Shown here one piece after another: positions 25,562 through 35,310 of a stretch of DNA of 64,000 nt (positions within the stretch are counted from its first letter, which is position 1; the number at the start of each line of letters is the position of its first letter). This DNA comes from Synechococcus sp. KORDI-52 (GTDB taxonomy: Bacteria; Cyanobacteriota; Cyanobacteriia; PCC-6307; Cyanobiaceae). The position numbers were made by a program, and so were the translations under genes. The DNA is taken from positions 2,508,070 through 2,572,069 of the forward strand of contig NZ_CP006271.1 in assembly GCF_000737595.1 (NCBI RefSeq). The letters run 5' to 3'. The notes beneath the pieces were generated by a model that was not told where the DNA came from, did not search any database, and saw only the letters and a list, made by a program, of their open reading frames with translations.

Positions 25562-26137
25562 ATCAGCTTTTTTGCGGGCAAGAGTGCAAGAAAATATATG
25601 CTGGCCATATGCCTATCAACCTAGTAACCAAGCTCATCAACGACAAAAAACAGATCCCCACATTGATCTAGAGGGCTTGAGAAAGCCAACCTGGGCAAAG
25701 ACAACCAAAAATGGAATGAATGAGGCAAGGACGCCCCGTCAACCATCGCCACAGGTGGTGGGAATGATGATCTACGTGCCCGTGTCTTTTCAATCACTTC
25801 TTGACAAGGAAGTTTTGCACTACCCCGCGGTCATGTTGTATCGGTGCTAGCGGTCAAAGTGTTCCTCAGGCAGGCTGCTGAAGTGCAGACGAAAACATGG
25901 CATTACGCAGAGAACATCCGACCAAGGGGCATGGTCTGGACGGTTGAATCTCAGCAGCGATGGATCTCCCCAGACGTCTGCGTTGACTGCGGGCGGCGTC
26001 ATGGGGTGATGACTGCTGCGGTCATCGTGGCGCTGCTGCTTGCTTTCACAACAAAAAGCCCCCTCCGAGGAGGGGGCTTTCCGATTCAGTTGATCTGAAT
26101 CGTTTTGCTGTTCAGATGTGAACAGGTTGATTCCAGA
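25562..26137. other. intergenic region downstream of psbA
   Basis: A 576-bp gap between two convergent genes. Frames at 25572-25850 and 25844-26098 have poor composition, and the second runs straight through the psbA terminator, so neither is called. Confidence 0.45.
26052..26080 (-). terminator. intrinsic terminator of psbA
   Basis: An 11-bp perfect stem, AAGCCCCCTCC with GGAGGGGGCTT (26056-26079), with a short GA loop. On the minus strand it is followed by a T-run (plus A-run 26053-26057). It lies 58 bp beyond the psbA stop. The plus strand also has TTT, so weak bidirectional action is possible. Confidence 0.85.
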
Positions 26138-27217
26138 TCAACCGATGACAGGAGCCTGCAGAGCCACAGGAGTGGACTCAGCAGCAGCCAGGTCGAGGGG
26201 GAAGTTGTGAGCGTTGCGCTCGTGCATCACTTCCATGCCGAGGTTGGCGCGGTTCAGCACATCAGCCCAGGTGTTCAGGACACGGCCCTGACCATCAAGG
26301 ATGGATTGGTTGAAGTTGAAACCGTTCAGGTTGAAAGCCATGGTGCTGACGCCCAGGGCAGTGAACCAGATGCCAACGACAGGCCAGGCAGCCAGGAAGA
26401 AGTGAAGGCTGCGGCTGTTGTTGAAGGAGGCGTATTGGAAGATCAGGCGACCGAAGTAACCGTGGGCAGCCACGATGTTGTAGGTCTCTTCCTCTTGGCC
26501 GAACTTGTAGCCGTAGTTCTGGGACTCGCTCTCGGTGGTTTCACGCACCAGGGAGGAGGTCACCAGGGAGCCGTGCATGGCGGAGAACAGGGATCCACCG
26601 AACACACCTGCGACACCCAGCATGTGGAAGGGGTGCATCAGGATGTTGTGCTCAGCCTGGAACACCAACATGAAGTTGAAGGTGCCAGAGATGCCCAGGG
26701 GCATGCCGTCAGAGAAGGAACCCTGACCGAAGGGGTAAACCAGGAACACTGCAGAAGCAGCAGCCACAGGTGCGCTGTAAGCAACGCAGATCCAGGGGCG
26801 CATGCCGAGGCGGTAGGAGAGTTCCCACTCGCGACCCATGTAGCAGAAGATGCCGATCAGGAAGTGGAAGACAACCAGCTGGTAAGGACCGCCGTTGTAC
26901 AGCCACTCATCGAGAGAAGCAGCTTCCCAGATGGGATAGAAGTGCAGGCCGATGGCGTTGGAGGAAGGAACAACAGCACCGGAGATGATGTTGTTGCCGT
27001 AGATCAGAGAGCCAGCGACAGGCTCACGGATGCCGTCGATGTCAACCGGAGGAGCGGCAACGAAAGCAACGATGAAGCAGATCGTGGCAGCCAGCAGGGT
27101 GGGGATCATCAAGACACCGAACCAACCGACGTAGAGACGGTTGTTGGTGGAGGTGACCCACTCACAGAAGGCCTGCCAGCTGGAAGCGCCGGAGCGCTGC
27201 TGGAGGGTGGTGGTCAT
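26138..27217 (-). CDS. psbA: photosystem II D1 protein, D1:2-type (Glu130)
   Basis: Reaction-centre subunit of photosystem II in the thylakoid membrane; binds P680 chlorophylls, pheophytin, QB and the Mn4CaO5 cluster. The 359 residues include Tyr161 (YZ), Asp170, Glu189, His190, His198, His215, Ser264 in the QB pocket, His332, Glu333, His337, Asp342 and Ala344. After Ala344 there is a 15-residue extension, removed by CtpA during maturation. Residue 130 is Glu, the mark of the D1:2 isoform that favours photoprotection under high light; D1:1 has Gln there. Marine Synechococcus carry several psbA copies, of which this is one. Terminator at 26052-26080. Confidence 0.98.
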   Translation of the reverse strand: MTTTLQQRSGASSWQAFCEWVTSTNNRLYVGWFGVLMIPTLLAATICFIVAFVAAPPVDIDGIREPVAGSLIYGNNIISGAVVPSSNAIGLHFYPIWEAASLDEWLYNGGPYQLVVFHFLIGIFCYMGREWELSYRLGMRPWICVAYSAPVAAASAVFLVYPFGQGSFSDGMPLGISGTFNFMLVFQAEHNILMHPFHMLGVAGVFGGSLFSAMHGSLVTSSLVRETTESESQNYGYKFGQEEETYNIVAAHGYFGRLIFQYASFNNSRSLHFFLAAWPVVGIWFTALGVSTMAFNLNGFNFNQSILDGQGRVLNTWADVLNRANLGMEVMHERNAHNFPLDLAAAESTPVALQAPVIG

Positions 27218-27259
27218 GAGAACGGAAAGAAATGTTCCCGAAGGAACGGTTTAAGGAAG

Positions 27260-27290
27260 GGCAGGAGAGCCCTGCCTCTAGGCAATGTAA
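27260..27290 (-). promoter_or_regulatory. psbA 5' leader hairpin and possible -10 box
   Basis: Upstream of psbA on the minus strand, a GGCAGG/CCTGCC hairpin (27260-27276) would lie in the 5' leader. TTACATT (27284-27290) could serve as the -10 element; no clear -35 box is seen. Structured psbA leaders affect mRNA stability in cyanobacteria, so the hairpin is worth noting. Confidence 0.35.
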
Positions 27291-27421
27291 CGGAAGTTTG
27301 CGCTGTGTGTCCACAGATTGCGAAATCAACGCCAAAGCCCGTTGCGCCGGGAAAACCAGGCTTCCGAAAGACTTAAGATTCATGCGACTCATCAGGGCGA
27401 TCTTTGGTTCTGATTCGCTGG

Positions 27422-27550
27422 ATGCAATCTGGTCATCGCCTGGAGGAGACCGTTCCCCTGGCCAAGGCCCGTCACAGGCGCATGGAGCTCGAAGCTCAGG
27501 GTGCCACGGTGTATTGGAGCGAACGTCTGGCCTTGGGCCAGCCCTGCTGA
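27422..27550 (+). CDS. micro-protein (42 aa)
   Basis: An ATG-started frame of 42 codons: MQSGHRLEETVPLAKARHRR, then MELEAQGATVYWSERLALGQ PC. It has a regular charged-helix character and lies 27 bp before the lipoprotein gene on the same strand. It seems more coding-like than the overlapping frame. Unknown function. Confidence 0.45.
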   Translation: MQSGHRLEETVPLAKARHRRMELEAQGATVYWSERLALGQPC

Positions 27551-27577
27551 GAGGCTGGGGCCAATTGGAACGGGCCC

Positions 27578-27910
27578 ATGCAGCGTTTGATTCAACTGCT
27601 TTGCCTTGGGGTTGCCTCCCTTGGCCTGACCAGTTGTGGCCTGGTGACCTCCGGCGATGACCAACCAAAGCCCTACACAAGAGCATCGCTTGACCAGCTG
27701 GAACAACGGCTCAACCAACTGGAACAGGAGCTTCAACAGCTGAAGACTCCCGCCGGCAACGCCGACAGCAAAACACCGGCTGGTCCCCTTCGCTCCCTCA
27801 CGCTGCGGATCGGCACCGAGGACGACCGCCTGCGGATGTACTGGGCCGACGGGCAGACGAGCGACCTGATCTGCTCACAGGAAGGGAAAGGAGTATGGGC
27901 CTGTGGTTAG
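27578..27910 (+). CDS. lipoprotein, hypothetical (110 aa)
   Basis: Lipoprotein signal with lipobox LTSC around residues 17-20 in [21 protein letters not shown] Gln/Leu-rich coiled coil follows ([19 protein letters not shown]). The small C-terminal domain ends [20 protein letters not shown] and two Cys (DLICSQ, VWACG). It should be anchored to a membrane facing the periplasm or lumen. The stop overlaps the convergent AspA/AstE gene by 4 bp. Confidence 0.7.
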   Translation: MQRLIQLLCLGVASLGLTSCGLVTSGDDQPKPYTRASLDQLEQRLNQLEQELQQLKTPAGNADSKTPAGPLRSLTLRIGTEDDRLRMYWADGQTSDLICSQEGKGVWACG

Positions 27911-28827
27911 GCCGCACGGATCAGCTGCTGCAAAGCCTGCAGCCAGGTGACCTCAACGGGCCAGACCTCCCGGCGCGTGAGCGAAAAGGCAATGCTTTTT
28001 TCGGCGTAGGCTGCTTCGTTCAAAAACACGGGGATCTCACCTGCAACCCACTCCTCACCACGATCACTTCCGTCTGCAGCGCGGAACATTGCCTGGGCTG
28101 GGTCGATGTCATGCCAGTCACGCCCCTGCAGTTCGGGATGAATCAGAGCCTGCGGCTCACCGTTGTCTGATTTCGGAAGATCGCGACTCCCCAGATGGCG
28201 ATGCACCACAAGAGCATCCGGAAGCCGAGCTTCCCCCTGAAGTGCATGTTCCAAGGACCTCAAACACATTTGCAAGCCAAGTCGGGTCTGCTCAACGATC
28301 CGGGCATTAAGAACACCCTGAGGAACGGGGCCCACCTCGATCACCAGTCCGCAGGGCCAGGATTCCACGAGGAATCCGGTCTGTTCGGGGTCCGCTTCAT
28401 GCAGATAGATCGGCAGACCGAGAGCCCCCTGCACCAAAGCGGCGAAGGCGAGATCAGCGGGCCGACGCCCATACACAACGAGTGAGTTGCCCATGGCCGC
28501 TGTGGTGCTGTGCAGATCAATGACCACCGCACAAGGATTCTCCCCGTCAGCTCCGTGCAACCGAAGAAGTTCGCGGGCACGTTGAAACTCCAATCCCGAG
28601 GTCTCACACTCCACAAGATCCGGCAGGAAGCAGCGGTTGAGGTCGCGGTCGATGTATCGGCGGCGACGGCGAAACGCCTCGGGGTTGCCGATCACCTTCT
28701 GCACCGGCAGCCCAGCCGCATCAATCAGCACAGGGTTGGCTCGCCATTGCTGGAGCAGCCATGGTGCATTGACCTCATTTCCATGGGTGCCGGCCACCAC
28801 CAGAACGCCGGAGCTGGTCATGGACAT
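27907..28827 (-). CDS. aspartoacylase-like AspA/AstE family deacylase
   Basis: Zinc-dependent hydrolase of the aspartoacylase/succinylglutamate desuccinylase family. From ATG 28827 the first zinc ligands are His15 and Glu18 in GTHGNE. RDLNRCF contains the substrate-binding Asn-Arg pair, and [14 protein letters not shown] holds the third ligand His. The C-terminal Glu for catalysis lies in [13 protein letters not shown]. About 306 residues, as usual. The likely substrate is an N-acylated amino acid such as N-acetylaspartate, which cannot be proven here. Longer upstream frames overlap the divergent GST gene and look non-coding. Confidence 0.85.
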   Translation of the reverse strand: MSMTSSGVLVVAGTHGNEVNAPWLLQQWRANPVLIDAAGLPVQKVIGNPEAFRRRRRYIDRDLNRCFLPDLVECETSGLEFQRARELLRLHGADGENPCAVVIDLHSTTAAMGNSLVVYGRRPADLAFAALVQGALGLPIYLHEADPEQTGFLVESWPCGLVIEVGPVPQGVLNARIVEQTRLGLQMCLRSLEHALQGEARLPDALVVHRHLGSRDLPKSDNGEPQALIHPELQGRDWHDIDPAQAMFRAADGSDRGEEWVAGEIPVFLNEAAYAEKSIAFSLTRREVWPVEVTWLQALQQLIRAA

Positions 28828-28891
28828 CAGTGCACAGTGTGCTGAATGAAGCATGACTGCCGGCGAGGATGAATCCGTTCCAAACCGCGCC

Positions 28892-29866
28892 ATGTCGATT
28901 CCACCTGTCGTGGTTACAGCCGCCCGCCTCGGCTGGCGATGGCAATGGCAGCGGCTCATGGGTGGACTGGGGCCAGCGGATGGCGCCGGCAATTACATCC
29001 GTCCGACCAGCGATCCGCTGACCCCGCCGGCCCTGAATCCCGAGGAGCTGCTGCAACGCAGCGCAGGACAACGGCCGATGCTGGTGATCGGGCGCAGTTG
29101 CCCCTGGGCGCATCGCACATGGTTGGTGCATCAGCTGCGCCATCTGCATGACAGCGTCACCCTCGTGATGGCACGGGCGGATCACAACGCCGGCCGCTGG
29201 GCCCTCACCCCAGCCTGGGAGGAATGCGAGACGCTGCTGGAGCTGTACAGACATTGCGGTGCTCCACCCTCCTACCGGGCCACCGTTCCTGTGCTGGTGG
29301 ATCCCAAAACGCGCACCCTGCTGGGCAATGACAGTGCTCCACTGGTGGATCTGTTGAACCGCTGGCCCCAAAGAGGCTCAGCGCCTGAACTCGCACCGCC
29401 GGAGTCGACCGACAAGATCGAATCCTGGCAGCAGCTGCTGCAACCAGCAGTCAACGATGGTGTGTACCGCTGTGGTTTCGCCCGCAACCAAGCGGCCTAC
29501 GACCGTGCTGAAGCAGCCCTCTTTGCCGCACTGGGTGCAGTGGAGCAAAGCCTGGAGAGCAACGGCCCCTGGTTGTGCGGCGCCTCACTGACTCTGGCGG
29601 ACGTGCGGCTGTTCCCCACACTGATCCGCTGGGAGCTGGTCTATGCCCCCCTGTTCGGCTGCAGTCGACGGCCCCTCTGGCACTACCCGAACCTCTGGGA
29701 CTGGCGTCAACGCTTGTATGCCTTGCCAGGCGTGGCGGACACCTGCGACGGAGACGCCTGGCGACACGACTATTTCGGTGCCTTGTTCCCCCTCAATCCT
29801 GGTGGCATCGTTCCAGCCGGTCCAAACCTGAGCACACTGGTGAACAGCAAGGCGGCGTCGGGATGA
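28892..29866 (+). CDS. glutathione S-transferase, Xi class (glutathionyl-hydroquinone reductase-like)
   Basis: A soluble enzyme of about 324 residues. The N-terminal thioredoxin-fold domain carries the Xi-class motif RSCPWAHRT with catalytic Cys70 (counting from ATG 28892). The C-terminal all-helical GST domain includes [19 protein letters not shown]. Xi-class enzymes reduce glutathionyl-hydroquinones using glutathione. An ATG at 28853 would add 13 residues. The stop codon overlaps the start of the DUF2301 gene (ATGA), so translation is probably coupled. Confidence 0.88.
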   Translation: MSIPPVVVTAARLGWRWQWQRLMGGLGPADGAGNYIRPTSDPLTPPALNPEELLQRSAGQRPMLVIGRSCPWAHRTWLVHQLRHLHDSVTLVMARADHNAGRWALTPAWEECETLLELYRHCGAPPSYRATVPVLVDPKTRTLLGNDSAPLVDLLNRWPQRGSAPELAPPESTDKIESWQQLLQPAVNDGVYRCGFARNQAAYDRAEAALFAALGAVEQSLESNGPWLCGASLTLADVRLFPTLIRWELVYAPLFGCSRRPLWHYPNLWDWRQRLYALPGVADTCDGDAWRHDYFGALFPLNPGGIVPAGPNLSTLVNSKAASG

Positions 29867-30501
29867 CCAGCGCGGATCCAACCTTTGACGGTGTGTATGG
29901 CAGTTACACCATCACCGCTGGCGATCGCAGCGAGGTGCGCCGCTACCGCATCGCCCTGTTGGTGGCCGGGCTCGCGATGAGCCTTGGCCTGCTGCACTGG
30001 TGGCAGCTCGGCGGCAGCTGGGCCTGGATCTGGGTCGTGCCCATGGCCGCAGCCTTGGGTCTTGCCTTGCAGTGGATTCACATCTACCTGCGGCCGCTCC
30101 ACCGCGCTCTGCAACTGTTCTGGCTGCTGGGCTGCCTGGGATGGGCGGTCTTGCTGCTGAGCGCCGGCCCTACCGAAGCGCTCCATGTCCTTCAGGAGCA
30201 GCCGCTGTGGATCCTGGCGGTGGGCCCGCTGTTTGCCGCCATGGCCGGCATCGGGTTCAAGGAGTTCTTCTGTTTCCAGCGGCCGGAAGCCATCGGCCTC
30301 ACCCTGCTGCTGCCGCTGGGGCTGCTGGGACGGCTGCTGGGCCTAATCAACCTCACCGCTGCCATGACGCTGCTGGGCGCAGCGGCTCTGCTGCTGGTGC
30401 TGCTTGCCCTGCGCAAATTCGGCATGGAGGCGGCAGCAGATGTGGGCGATAAGAGTGTGTTTGCTTATCTGGACGGTCAATTGCCCGCAGGCACGCCGTG
30501 A
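29863..30501 (+). CDS. DUF2301 integral membrane protein
   Basis: A 212-residue protein with about six hydrophobic helices. It begins [20 protein letters not shown], and the soluble start before the first helix is typical. The segment GIGFKEFFCFQRPEAIGLTL is characteristic of this cyanobacterial family. Function unknown. It overlaps the GST gene by 4 bp upstream and the ABC-F gene by 4 bp downstream, so the three form a tight operon. Confidence 0.85.
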   Translation: MTSADPTFDGVYGSYTITAGDRSEVRRYRIALLVAGLAMSLGLLHWWQLGGSWAWIWVVPMAAALGLALQWIHIYLRPLHRALQLFWLLGCLGWAVLLLSAGPTEALHVLQEQPLWILAVGPLFAAMAGIGFKEFFCFQRPEAIGLTLLLPLGLLGRLLGLINLTAAMTLLGAAALLLVLLALRKFGMEAAADVGDKSVFAYLDGQLPAGTP

Positions 30502-32399
30502 GTCTGATCAGCCTGGTGGGTGCGGCCAAGGATTTCGGCATCCGCACCCTCTTCTCCGACCTTGACCTCCATATCGGGGACGGCGAACGGCTAGGGCTGA
30601 TCGGGCCCAATGGTGCTGGTAAATCCACCCTGTTGAAGATTCTGGCCGGGAAGGAACCTCTCGGCGAGGGGGAACGCCGCTGCTCGCCACGGCTTCGGGT
30701 GGAGCTGGTGGGTCAGGAAAGCCGCATCACTCCCGGACTCACAGTGCTGGAGCAGGTGCTTGAAGGCTGTGGTGCCAAACGGGATCTACTGGTGCGCTTC
30801 AGCGCCCTCAGCGACGCCATTGCGGAAGATCCCAACAACGAAGCGCTGATGGCGGAGCTGGGTCAGCTCAGCCAACGCATGGATGAGGAGGAGGCCTGGA
30901 GCCTGGAGCAGCAATGCCGGGAAGTGCTGCAGAAACTCGGCATCAGCGATCTCCAGCGCCCGGTCGACGACCTATCCGGCGGTTACCGCAAACGGGTGGG
31001 CCTGGCGTCAGCCCTGGTGGCCTGCCCGGATGTGCTGTTGCTGGATGAGCCCACCAACCATCTCGATGCCGCGGCCGTGGAATGGCTGCAAAGCTGGCTG
31101 GACCGCTACCCCGGCGCCCTGGTGTTGGTCACCCACGACCGCTACGTGCTCGATCGGGTGACGCGACGGATGGTGGAGGTGGACCGAGGCCAGGCCCGCA
31201 CCTATCAGGGCAACTACAGCACCTTTCTGCAGCACAAAGCGGAAGAAGAGGCCTCAGAAGCAGCCTCAGCGGCCAAGTTCAAAAGCGTGCTGCGCCGCGA
31301 ATTGGCGTGGCTGCGCCAGGGCCCCAAGGCCCGCAGCACCAAACAGAAGGCACGGCTGCAACGCATCGAAGCGATGCGCGAGCAGAAACCCAATCAGGCC
31401 AAGGCGAAGCTGGAGATGACCGGCATCAGCCGGCGCATCGGCAAACAGGTGATTGAAGCGGAAGCGGTTGGCGTCACCACCGATGGCAGCCAGGGCGGTC
31501 GCCCACTCCTCGATGGCTTCAGCTACAGCTTCAGCCCGGAAGACCGCATCGGCATCATCGGCCCCAACGGCAGCGGCAAATCCACCCTGCTAGATCTCAT
31601 CGCCGGACGGCGCCAGCCCACCCACGGCAGCCTGCTGCTTGGGGAGACCGTGCACATCGGCTACCTGGACCAGCACACCGAAGCCTTCAACGAAGGCAAG
31701 GGGCTCGATCGCAAAGTGATCGAGTTCGTGGAAGAAGCCGCAAGCCGGATTGATCTGGGGGGTGAACAGGTGACCGCATCCCAGCTTCTGGAACGCTTTT
31801 TGTTTCCACCGGCCCAGCAGCACAGCCCCTTGGCCAAGCTCTCGGGAGGCGAACGCCGACGCCTCACCCTCTGCCGGATGCTGATCCAGGCGCCCAACGT
31901 GTTGCTGTTGGACGAACCCACCAATGATCTGGATGTTCAGACCCTCAGCGTTCTCGAAGACTTCCTCGAAGACTTCCGGGGCTGCGTGATCGTTGTTTCC
32001 CACGACCGCTACTTCCTCGATCGCACCGTTGATCGTCTGTTCTGTTTCGACCAAGGACGGCTCAATCGCTTTGAAGGGAACTACAGCGGTTTTCTGGAAC
32101 AGCAACGCCAGGAGGAACGCAGCCAGACCCAGGCGAGCAAACCCTCCACACCAAAACCAGAGCACAGCCGCGAGACCAAGCGCGACGGTCCGCGGCGTCG
32201 CACCTTCAAGGAAAACAAGGAGCTTGCGGCTCTTGATCAACAGCTGCCTGAACTGGAGTTGCAGAAGGAGGACCTGGAACAGCAGATGACCCAGGAGGGT
32301 GCTGACATGGCCAAGCTGAGCCTTGATCTGGCTGATCTGATCTCCCGCATCGAACAGGCCGAAGAACGCTGGCTGGAACTCAGTGAATTGGCGCCCTGA
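30498..32399 (+). CDS. ABC-F family ATPase, Uup-like
   Basis: A soluble protein with two ATP-binding cassettes, 633 residues, and no membrane helices. Walker A motifs are GPNGAGKST near 36 and GPNGSGKST near 355. Signatures are LSGGYRKRV and LSGGERRRL; Walker B boxes are LLLDEPTNHLD and LLLDEPTNDLD. The C-terminal tail (about 560-633) is a charged coiled coil, as in Uup, which binds nucleic acid. ABC-F proteins act on ribosomes or DNA structures; Uup is linked to transposon excision and ribosome function. GTG start overlaps the DUF2301 stop. Confidence 0.88.
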   Translation: MSLISLVGAAKDFGIRTLFSDLDLHIGDGERLGLIGPNGAGKSTLLKILAGKEPLGEGERRCSPRLRVELVGQESRITPGLTVLEQVLEGCGAKRDLLVRFSALSDAIAEDPNNEALMAELGQLSQRMDEEEAWSLEQQCREVLQKLGISDLQRPVDDLSGGYRKRVGLASALVACPDVLLLDEPTNHLDAAAVEWLQSWLDRYPGALVLVTHDRYVLDRVTRRMVEVDRGQARTYQGNYSTFLQHKAEEEASEAASAAKFKSVLRRELAWLRQGPKARSTKQKARLQRIEAMREQKPNQAKAKLEMTGISRRIGKQVIEAEAVGVTTDGSQGGRPLLDGFSYSFSPEDRIGIIGPNGSGKSTLLDLIAGRRQPTHGSLLLGETVHIGYLDQHTEAFNEGKGLDRKVIEFVEEAASRIDLGGEQVTASQLLERFLFPPAQQHSPLAKLSGGERRRLTLCRMLIQAPNVLLLDEPTNDLDVQTLSVLEDFLEDFRGCVIVVSHDRYFLDRTVDRLFCFDQGRLNRFEGNYSGFLEQQRQEERSQTQASKPSTPKPEHSRETKRDGPRRRTFKENKELAALDQQLPELELQKEDLEQQMTQEGADMAKLSLDLADLISRIEQAEERWLELSELAP

Positions 32400-32537
32400 T
32401 CAACGGTCAGGGCCGGTGGCTGTAGCCACAACTACCCCTGCTTCAGATCGACGTTGTCAGATGGTCATGGGGCGGGATTCCACCACTCCAAAACCGATGA
32501 ATCGCCGTAATGTGCAGCGAGGCCACGGTCTGAATTC

Positions 32538-32756
32538 ATGAAGTCCATCGACGAGCACATCCAGAAGGATCAATCGGAAATCGAAGCTGCAAAAGCAGCT
32601 GGAGACGAGGCCAAGGTTCGTCATCTCACCGATGAACTGAAGTCGCTGGAGGAATACAAGGAGCACCACCCCGGCGACAACCACGACCCCACCTCCCTTG
32701 AGCTGCATTGCGAGGCCAATCCCGATGCCGAGGAGTGCCGCGTCTACGACGACTGA
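32538..32756 (+). CDS. CP12 domain protein, Calvin cycle regulator
   Basis: A small, mostly disordered protein (72 residues) that bridges glyceraldehyde-3-phosphate dehydrogenase and phosphoribulokinase and shuts down the Calvin cycle in the dark. The C-terminal signature is clear: LELHCEANPDAEECRVYDD, with the conserved Cys pair eight residues apart that binds GAPDH when oxidised. The N-terminal Cys pair and the AWD..VEEL core of longer CP12s are not present; the middle reads DELKSLEEYKEHH. PRK binding may therefore differ. Monocistronic. Confidence 0.88.
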   Translation: MKSIDEHIQKDQSEIEAAKAAGDEAKVRHLTDELKSLEEYKEHHPGDNHDPTSLELHCEANPDAEECRVYDD

Positions 32757-32786
32757 GCCAACCAACGCGGATAACCCAACGAGGGC

Positions 32787-32969
32787 TCAGTAGTCCTCGT
32801 TGTAATCGGAGGGGCTGCCTGTCAGGCTGCAGACGACAGCCTCTTCTTTACGCATCGCCTTCACTTCAGCGATCGGGCGTCCCATGCGTTGAAGCACAGC
32901 AACATCCTCTTTCGTTTGGCACCGGGCAATCAGGTCGCCCTTGTTGTCCAGACAGGTGTAGAAAGTCAT
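32787..32969 (-). CDS. small conserved hypothetical protein (60 aa)
   Basis: Begins MTFYTCLDNKGDLIARCQTK, then EDVAVLQRMGRPIAEVKAMR, ending SPSDYNEDY. Three Cys (6, 17 and about 47). Good coding quality with a clear ATG. It may be a small redox- or metal-responsive protein, but that is only a guess from the Cys content. It is convergent with the CP12 gene. Confidence 0.6.
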   Translation of the reverse strand: MTFYTCLDNKGDLIARCQTKEDVAVLQRMGRPIAEVKAMRKEEAVVCSLTGSPSDYNEDY

Positions 32970-33061
32970 GTCAGGGGAGAGACATTCCCGTTATGGCTCT
33001 CCTGCAATCAGCTCACAAGCTTCGATGTTGCTGATCTCATGAAGATTTCTGGAGCATCGGC

Positions 33062-34051
33062 TTACACCCCGAGCTCGGCCCAGGTTTCGCTCAGCAATTG
33101 ATCGAGGTTGGTTCCCATCGCGGCGGAAATGCACATCACAGGACGACCACTCGCCGCTTCGAGGTCTTGCCGCAACGTGGGGAGATCCACCTCTGACACC
33201 AATTCCTGCTTGTTGATCACCAACAGACGTGGTCGATCAACAAGACCATGGCCATAGGCCTCCAGCTCCTGCTGAACGATCTTCAGGTCAGCCACGGGAT
33301 CCTCGGATCCGGCGTCCACAAGGTGGATCAGCAGACGTGTGCGTTCGATATGACGCAGAAAATCGTGGCCAAGGCCGGCCCCCTGGGCGGCCCCTTCAAT
33401 CAAGCCTGGAATGTCTGCGAAAACGGTTCCATCTCCACTGGGACGGCGCACCACACCAAGATTGGGAACCAAGGTGGTGAAGGGGTAATCGGCAATTTTG
33501 GGTCGCGCTGCCGACAGCACGGCGATCAGGGTGCTCTTGCCGGCATTGGGAAGACCGATGATGCCCACTTCAGCCAGCAACTTGAGTTCCAGCTGCAGGG
33601 GCCATTCCTCACCCTCACGGCCCTCGGTGAATTTCTCCGGCGCGCGGTTGCGGTTGCTCAGGTAATGGGCGTTGCCAAGACCACCCCGCCCACCGAAGGC
33701 AACGGTGAGACGTTCACCCGGCGCGGTGAGGTCGCCAAGAAGGATGCCGGTGCTCAGATGACGTACCTCCGTACCGCAAGGCACCTTGATCACCAGATCT
33801 TTCCCTGATGCACCGGTGCATTTGTTCGGGCCACCGCGTCGCCCATCATCAGCAGCGAACAGGCGTTTGTATTTGAAATCGAGCAGGGTTTGCAGGTTGC
33901 TGTCGGCCTCGAGAACCACTGGAGCCCCACAACCGCCGTCACCTCCGGAGGGGCCTCCAGCGGGCACATACTTTTCACGGCGAAATGCAGCGATGCCATC
34001 ACCGCCGCGCCCGCCTCGGACCGTGATCCGTGCCTGATCGATGAACTGCAC
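33062..34051 (-). CDS. obg: Obg family GTPase (ObgE/CgtA)
   Basis: An essential GTPase that binds the 50S subunit and acts in ribosome assembly and stress response. The 329 residues comprise an N-terminal Gly-rich Obg fold ([31 protein letters not shown]) and a G domain with G1 GLPNAGKST near 167, G3 [10 protein letters not shown]4 NKQE and a C-terminal SA motif. The third, variable OCT/TGS-type tail of some Obg proteins is missing, as is usual in cyanobacteria. Start ATG at 34051. Divergent from the ABC ATPase gene. Confidence 0.96.
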   Translation of the reverse strand: MQFIDQARITVRGGRGGDGIAAFRREKYVPAGGPSGGDGGCGAPVVLEADSNLQTLLDFKYKRLFAADDGRRGGPNKCTGASGKDLVIKVPCGTEVRHLSTGILLGDLTAPGERLTVAFGGRGGLGNAHYLSNRNRAPEKFTEGREGEEWPLQLELKLLAEVGIIGLPNAGKSTLIAVLSAARPKIADYPFTTLVPNLGVVRRPSGDGTVFADIPGLIEGAAQGAGLGHDFLRHIERTRLLIHLVDAGSEDPVADLKIVQQELEAYGHGLVDRPRLLVINKQELVSEVDLPTLRQDLEAASGRPVMCISAAMGTNLDQLLSETWAELGV

Positions 34052-34109
34052 GGTGCTGCCGGCTCAATCCAATCCATAACCCTAAGATTCAGCCGCTGCA
34101 GCTCTGTCG

Positions 34110-35288
34110 TTGGCCGGCGTCCGTTTCGAAGACCTCAGCAAGACCTACCCAGGACGCGGCGGCGGAGCTCCCGTCGAGGTGATTCGACAGTTGAATCTGA
34201 CGATCAACGATGGCGAGTTCTTGGTGCTGGTCGGCCCCTCCGGTTGTGGCAAAAGCACCTTGCTGCGACTGCTCGCCGGTCTCGACCATCCCACCAGCGG
34301 CGAGATCAGGATCGGCACCAGGCCCATCAGCGATGTGCCGCCGGCCCGCCGCAACGTCGCCATGGTGTTCCAAAGCTATGCGCTCTATCCGCATCTCAGC
34401 GTGCGGGACAACCTCAGCTTCGGACTGCGCAGAAGCCAGGCAAGATCCACACTCCAACGGATTCAGGATCAAGGCTGCCGGACCACACGAGCTTTACCGG
34501 CGCCGCTTCGGGTGCGGTCCGTCAGAGAAGAACGCATCGAAGCCCGGGTGAACACTGTTGCCAGATCTCTGGAACTCACTGAATTGCTCGATCGAAGGCC
34601 AAAGGAACTGTCCGGCGGTCAAAAACAACGGGTCGCCCTCGGACGCGCCATGGCGCGCAATCCTGAGGTGTTCTTGATGGATGAACCGCTCAGCAATCTC
34701 GACGCCAAACTCAGAACGAGCACGCGCCAGAAAATCGTCGAGCTGCAGCGAGAACTGGGAACAACGACGGTTTATGTGACCCACGACCAAGTAGAAGCGA
34801 TGACCATGGGCGACCGCATCGCGGTGTTAAACCAAGGGCGCTTGCAACAACTGGGAACACCAATGGAGTTGTACAGGTGGCCCTCCAACATCTTCGTGGC
34901 CCAGTTCATTGGCAGCCCCGCGATGAGCTTGTTGCCCGTCACGGTGGGACCCCATGCAACCCTCATTTTGGGGAGCAAGCGCATTCAGGTTGAAGGTGAA
35001 ATGGTTGAGCCCTTACTTCAACGAGAAGGCCAACACCTCACCGCAGGATTGAGGCCTGAACACTGGCATCTGGCACCAGCAACGAACAGGAATGTCCAAG
35101 CCGAGGTGAGCCATTGCGAGCGTCTGGGCAATGAGCAGATCCTCACCTGTCGGCTCCTGGATGGTGATCAACTCATCCAAGTCAGAGGTTCAGCGGAGAT
35201 CAACATCAACCCCGGCGATGCCATCCACCTCGACCCTGACCCCACAGGCTGGCGGTTGTTTGAGGCGGATGGAGAAGCGATCCGTTAA
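34110..35288 (+). CDS. sugar-type ABC transporter ATP-binding protein (MalK/UgpC/GgtA-like)
   Basis: ATP-driving subunit of an importer. Walker A GPSGCGKST at 42-50; Q-loop FQSYALYPH; signature LSGGQKQRVALGRA; Walker B FLMDEPLSNLDA; switch His in VTHDQVEAMT. The C-terminal TOBE/OB domains (about 260-390) place it in the carbohydrate importer group. Between the Q-loop and the signature there is an Arg-rich insertion of roughly 30 residues (about 105-145) not common in MalK. The start is TTG 34110. No permease or binding protein is nearby. In cyanobacteria GgtA takes up glucosylglycerol, trehalose and sucrose; that substrate is inference. Confidence 0.85.
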   Translation: MAGVRFEDLSKTYPGRGGGAPVEVIRQLNLTINDGEFLVLVGPSGCGKSTLLRLLAGLDHPTSGEIRIGTRPISDVPPARRNVAMVFQSYALYPHLSVRDNLSFGLRRSQARSTLQRIQDQGCRTTRALPAPLRVRSVREERIEARVNTVARSLELTELLDRRPKELSGGQKQRVALGRAMARNPEVFLMDEPLSNLDAKLRTSTRQKIVELQRELGTTTVYVTHDQVEAMTMGDRIAVLNQGRLQQLGTPMELYRWPSNIFVAQFIGSPAMSLLPVTVGPHATLILGSKRIQVEGEMVEPLLQREGQHLTAGLRPEHWHLAPATNRNVQAEVSHCERLGNEQILTCRLLDGDQLIQVRGSAEININPGDAIHLDPDPTGWRLFEADGEAIR

Positions 35289-35310
35289 CCACTGAAGCGG
35301 CTGAATCACC

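Noticed and set aside
25844..26098. 84-codon frame downstream of psbA
   Set aside because: It reads through the psbA terminator hairpin and has no family or ribosome-binding site.
26105..27376. 423-codon open frame antisense to psbA
   Set aside because: Mirror frame of the conserved, GC-biased psbA coding sequence; Val/Gly/Glu/His-rich with no domain.
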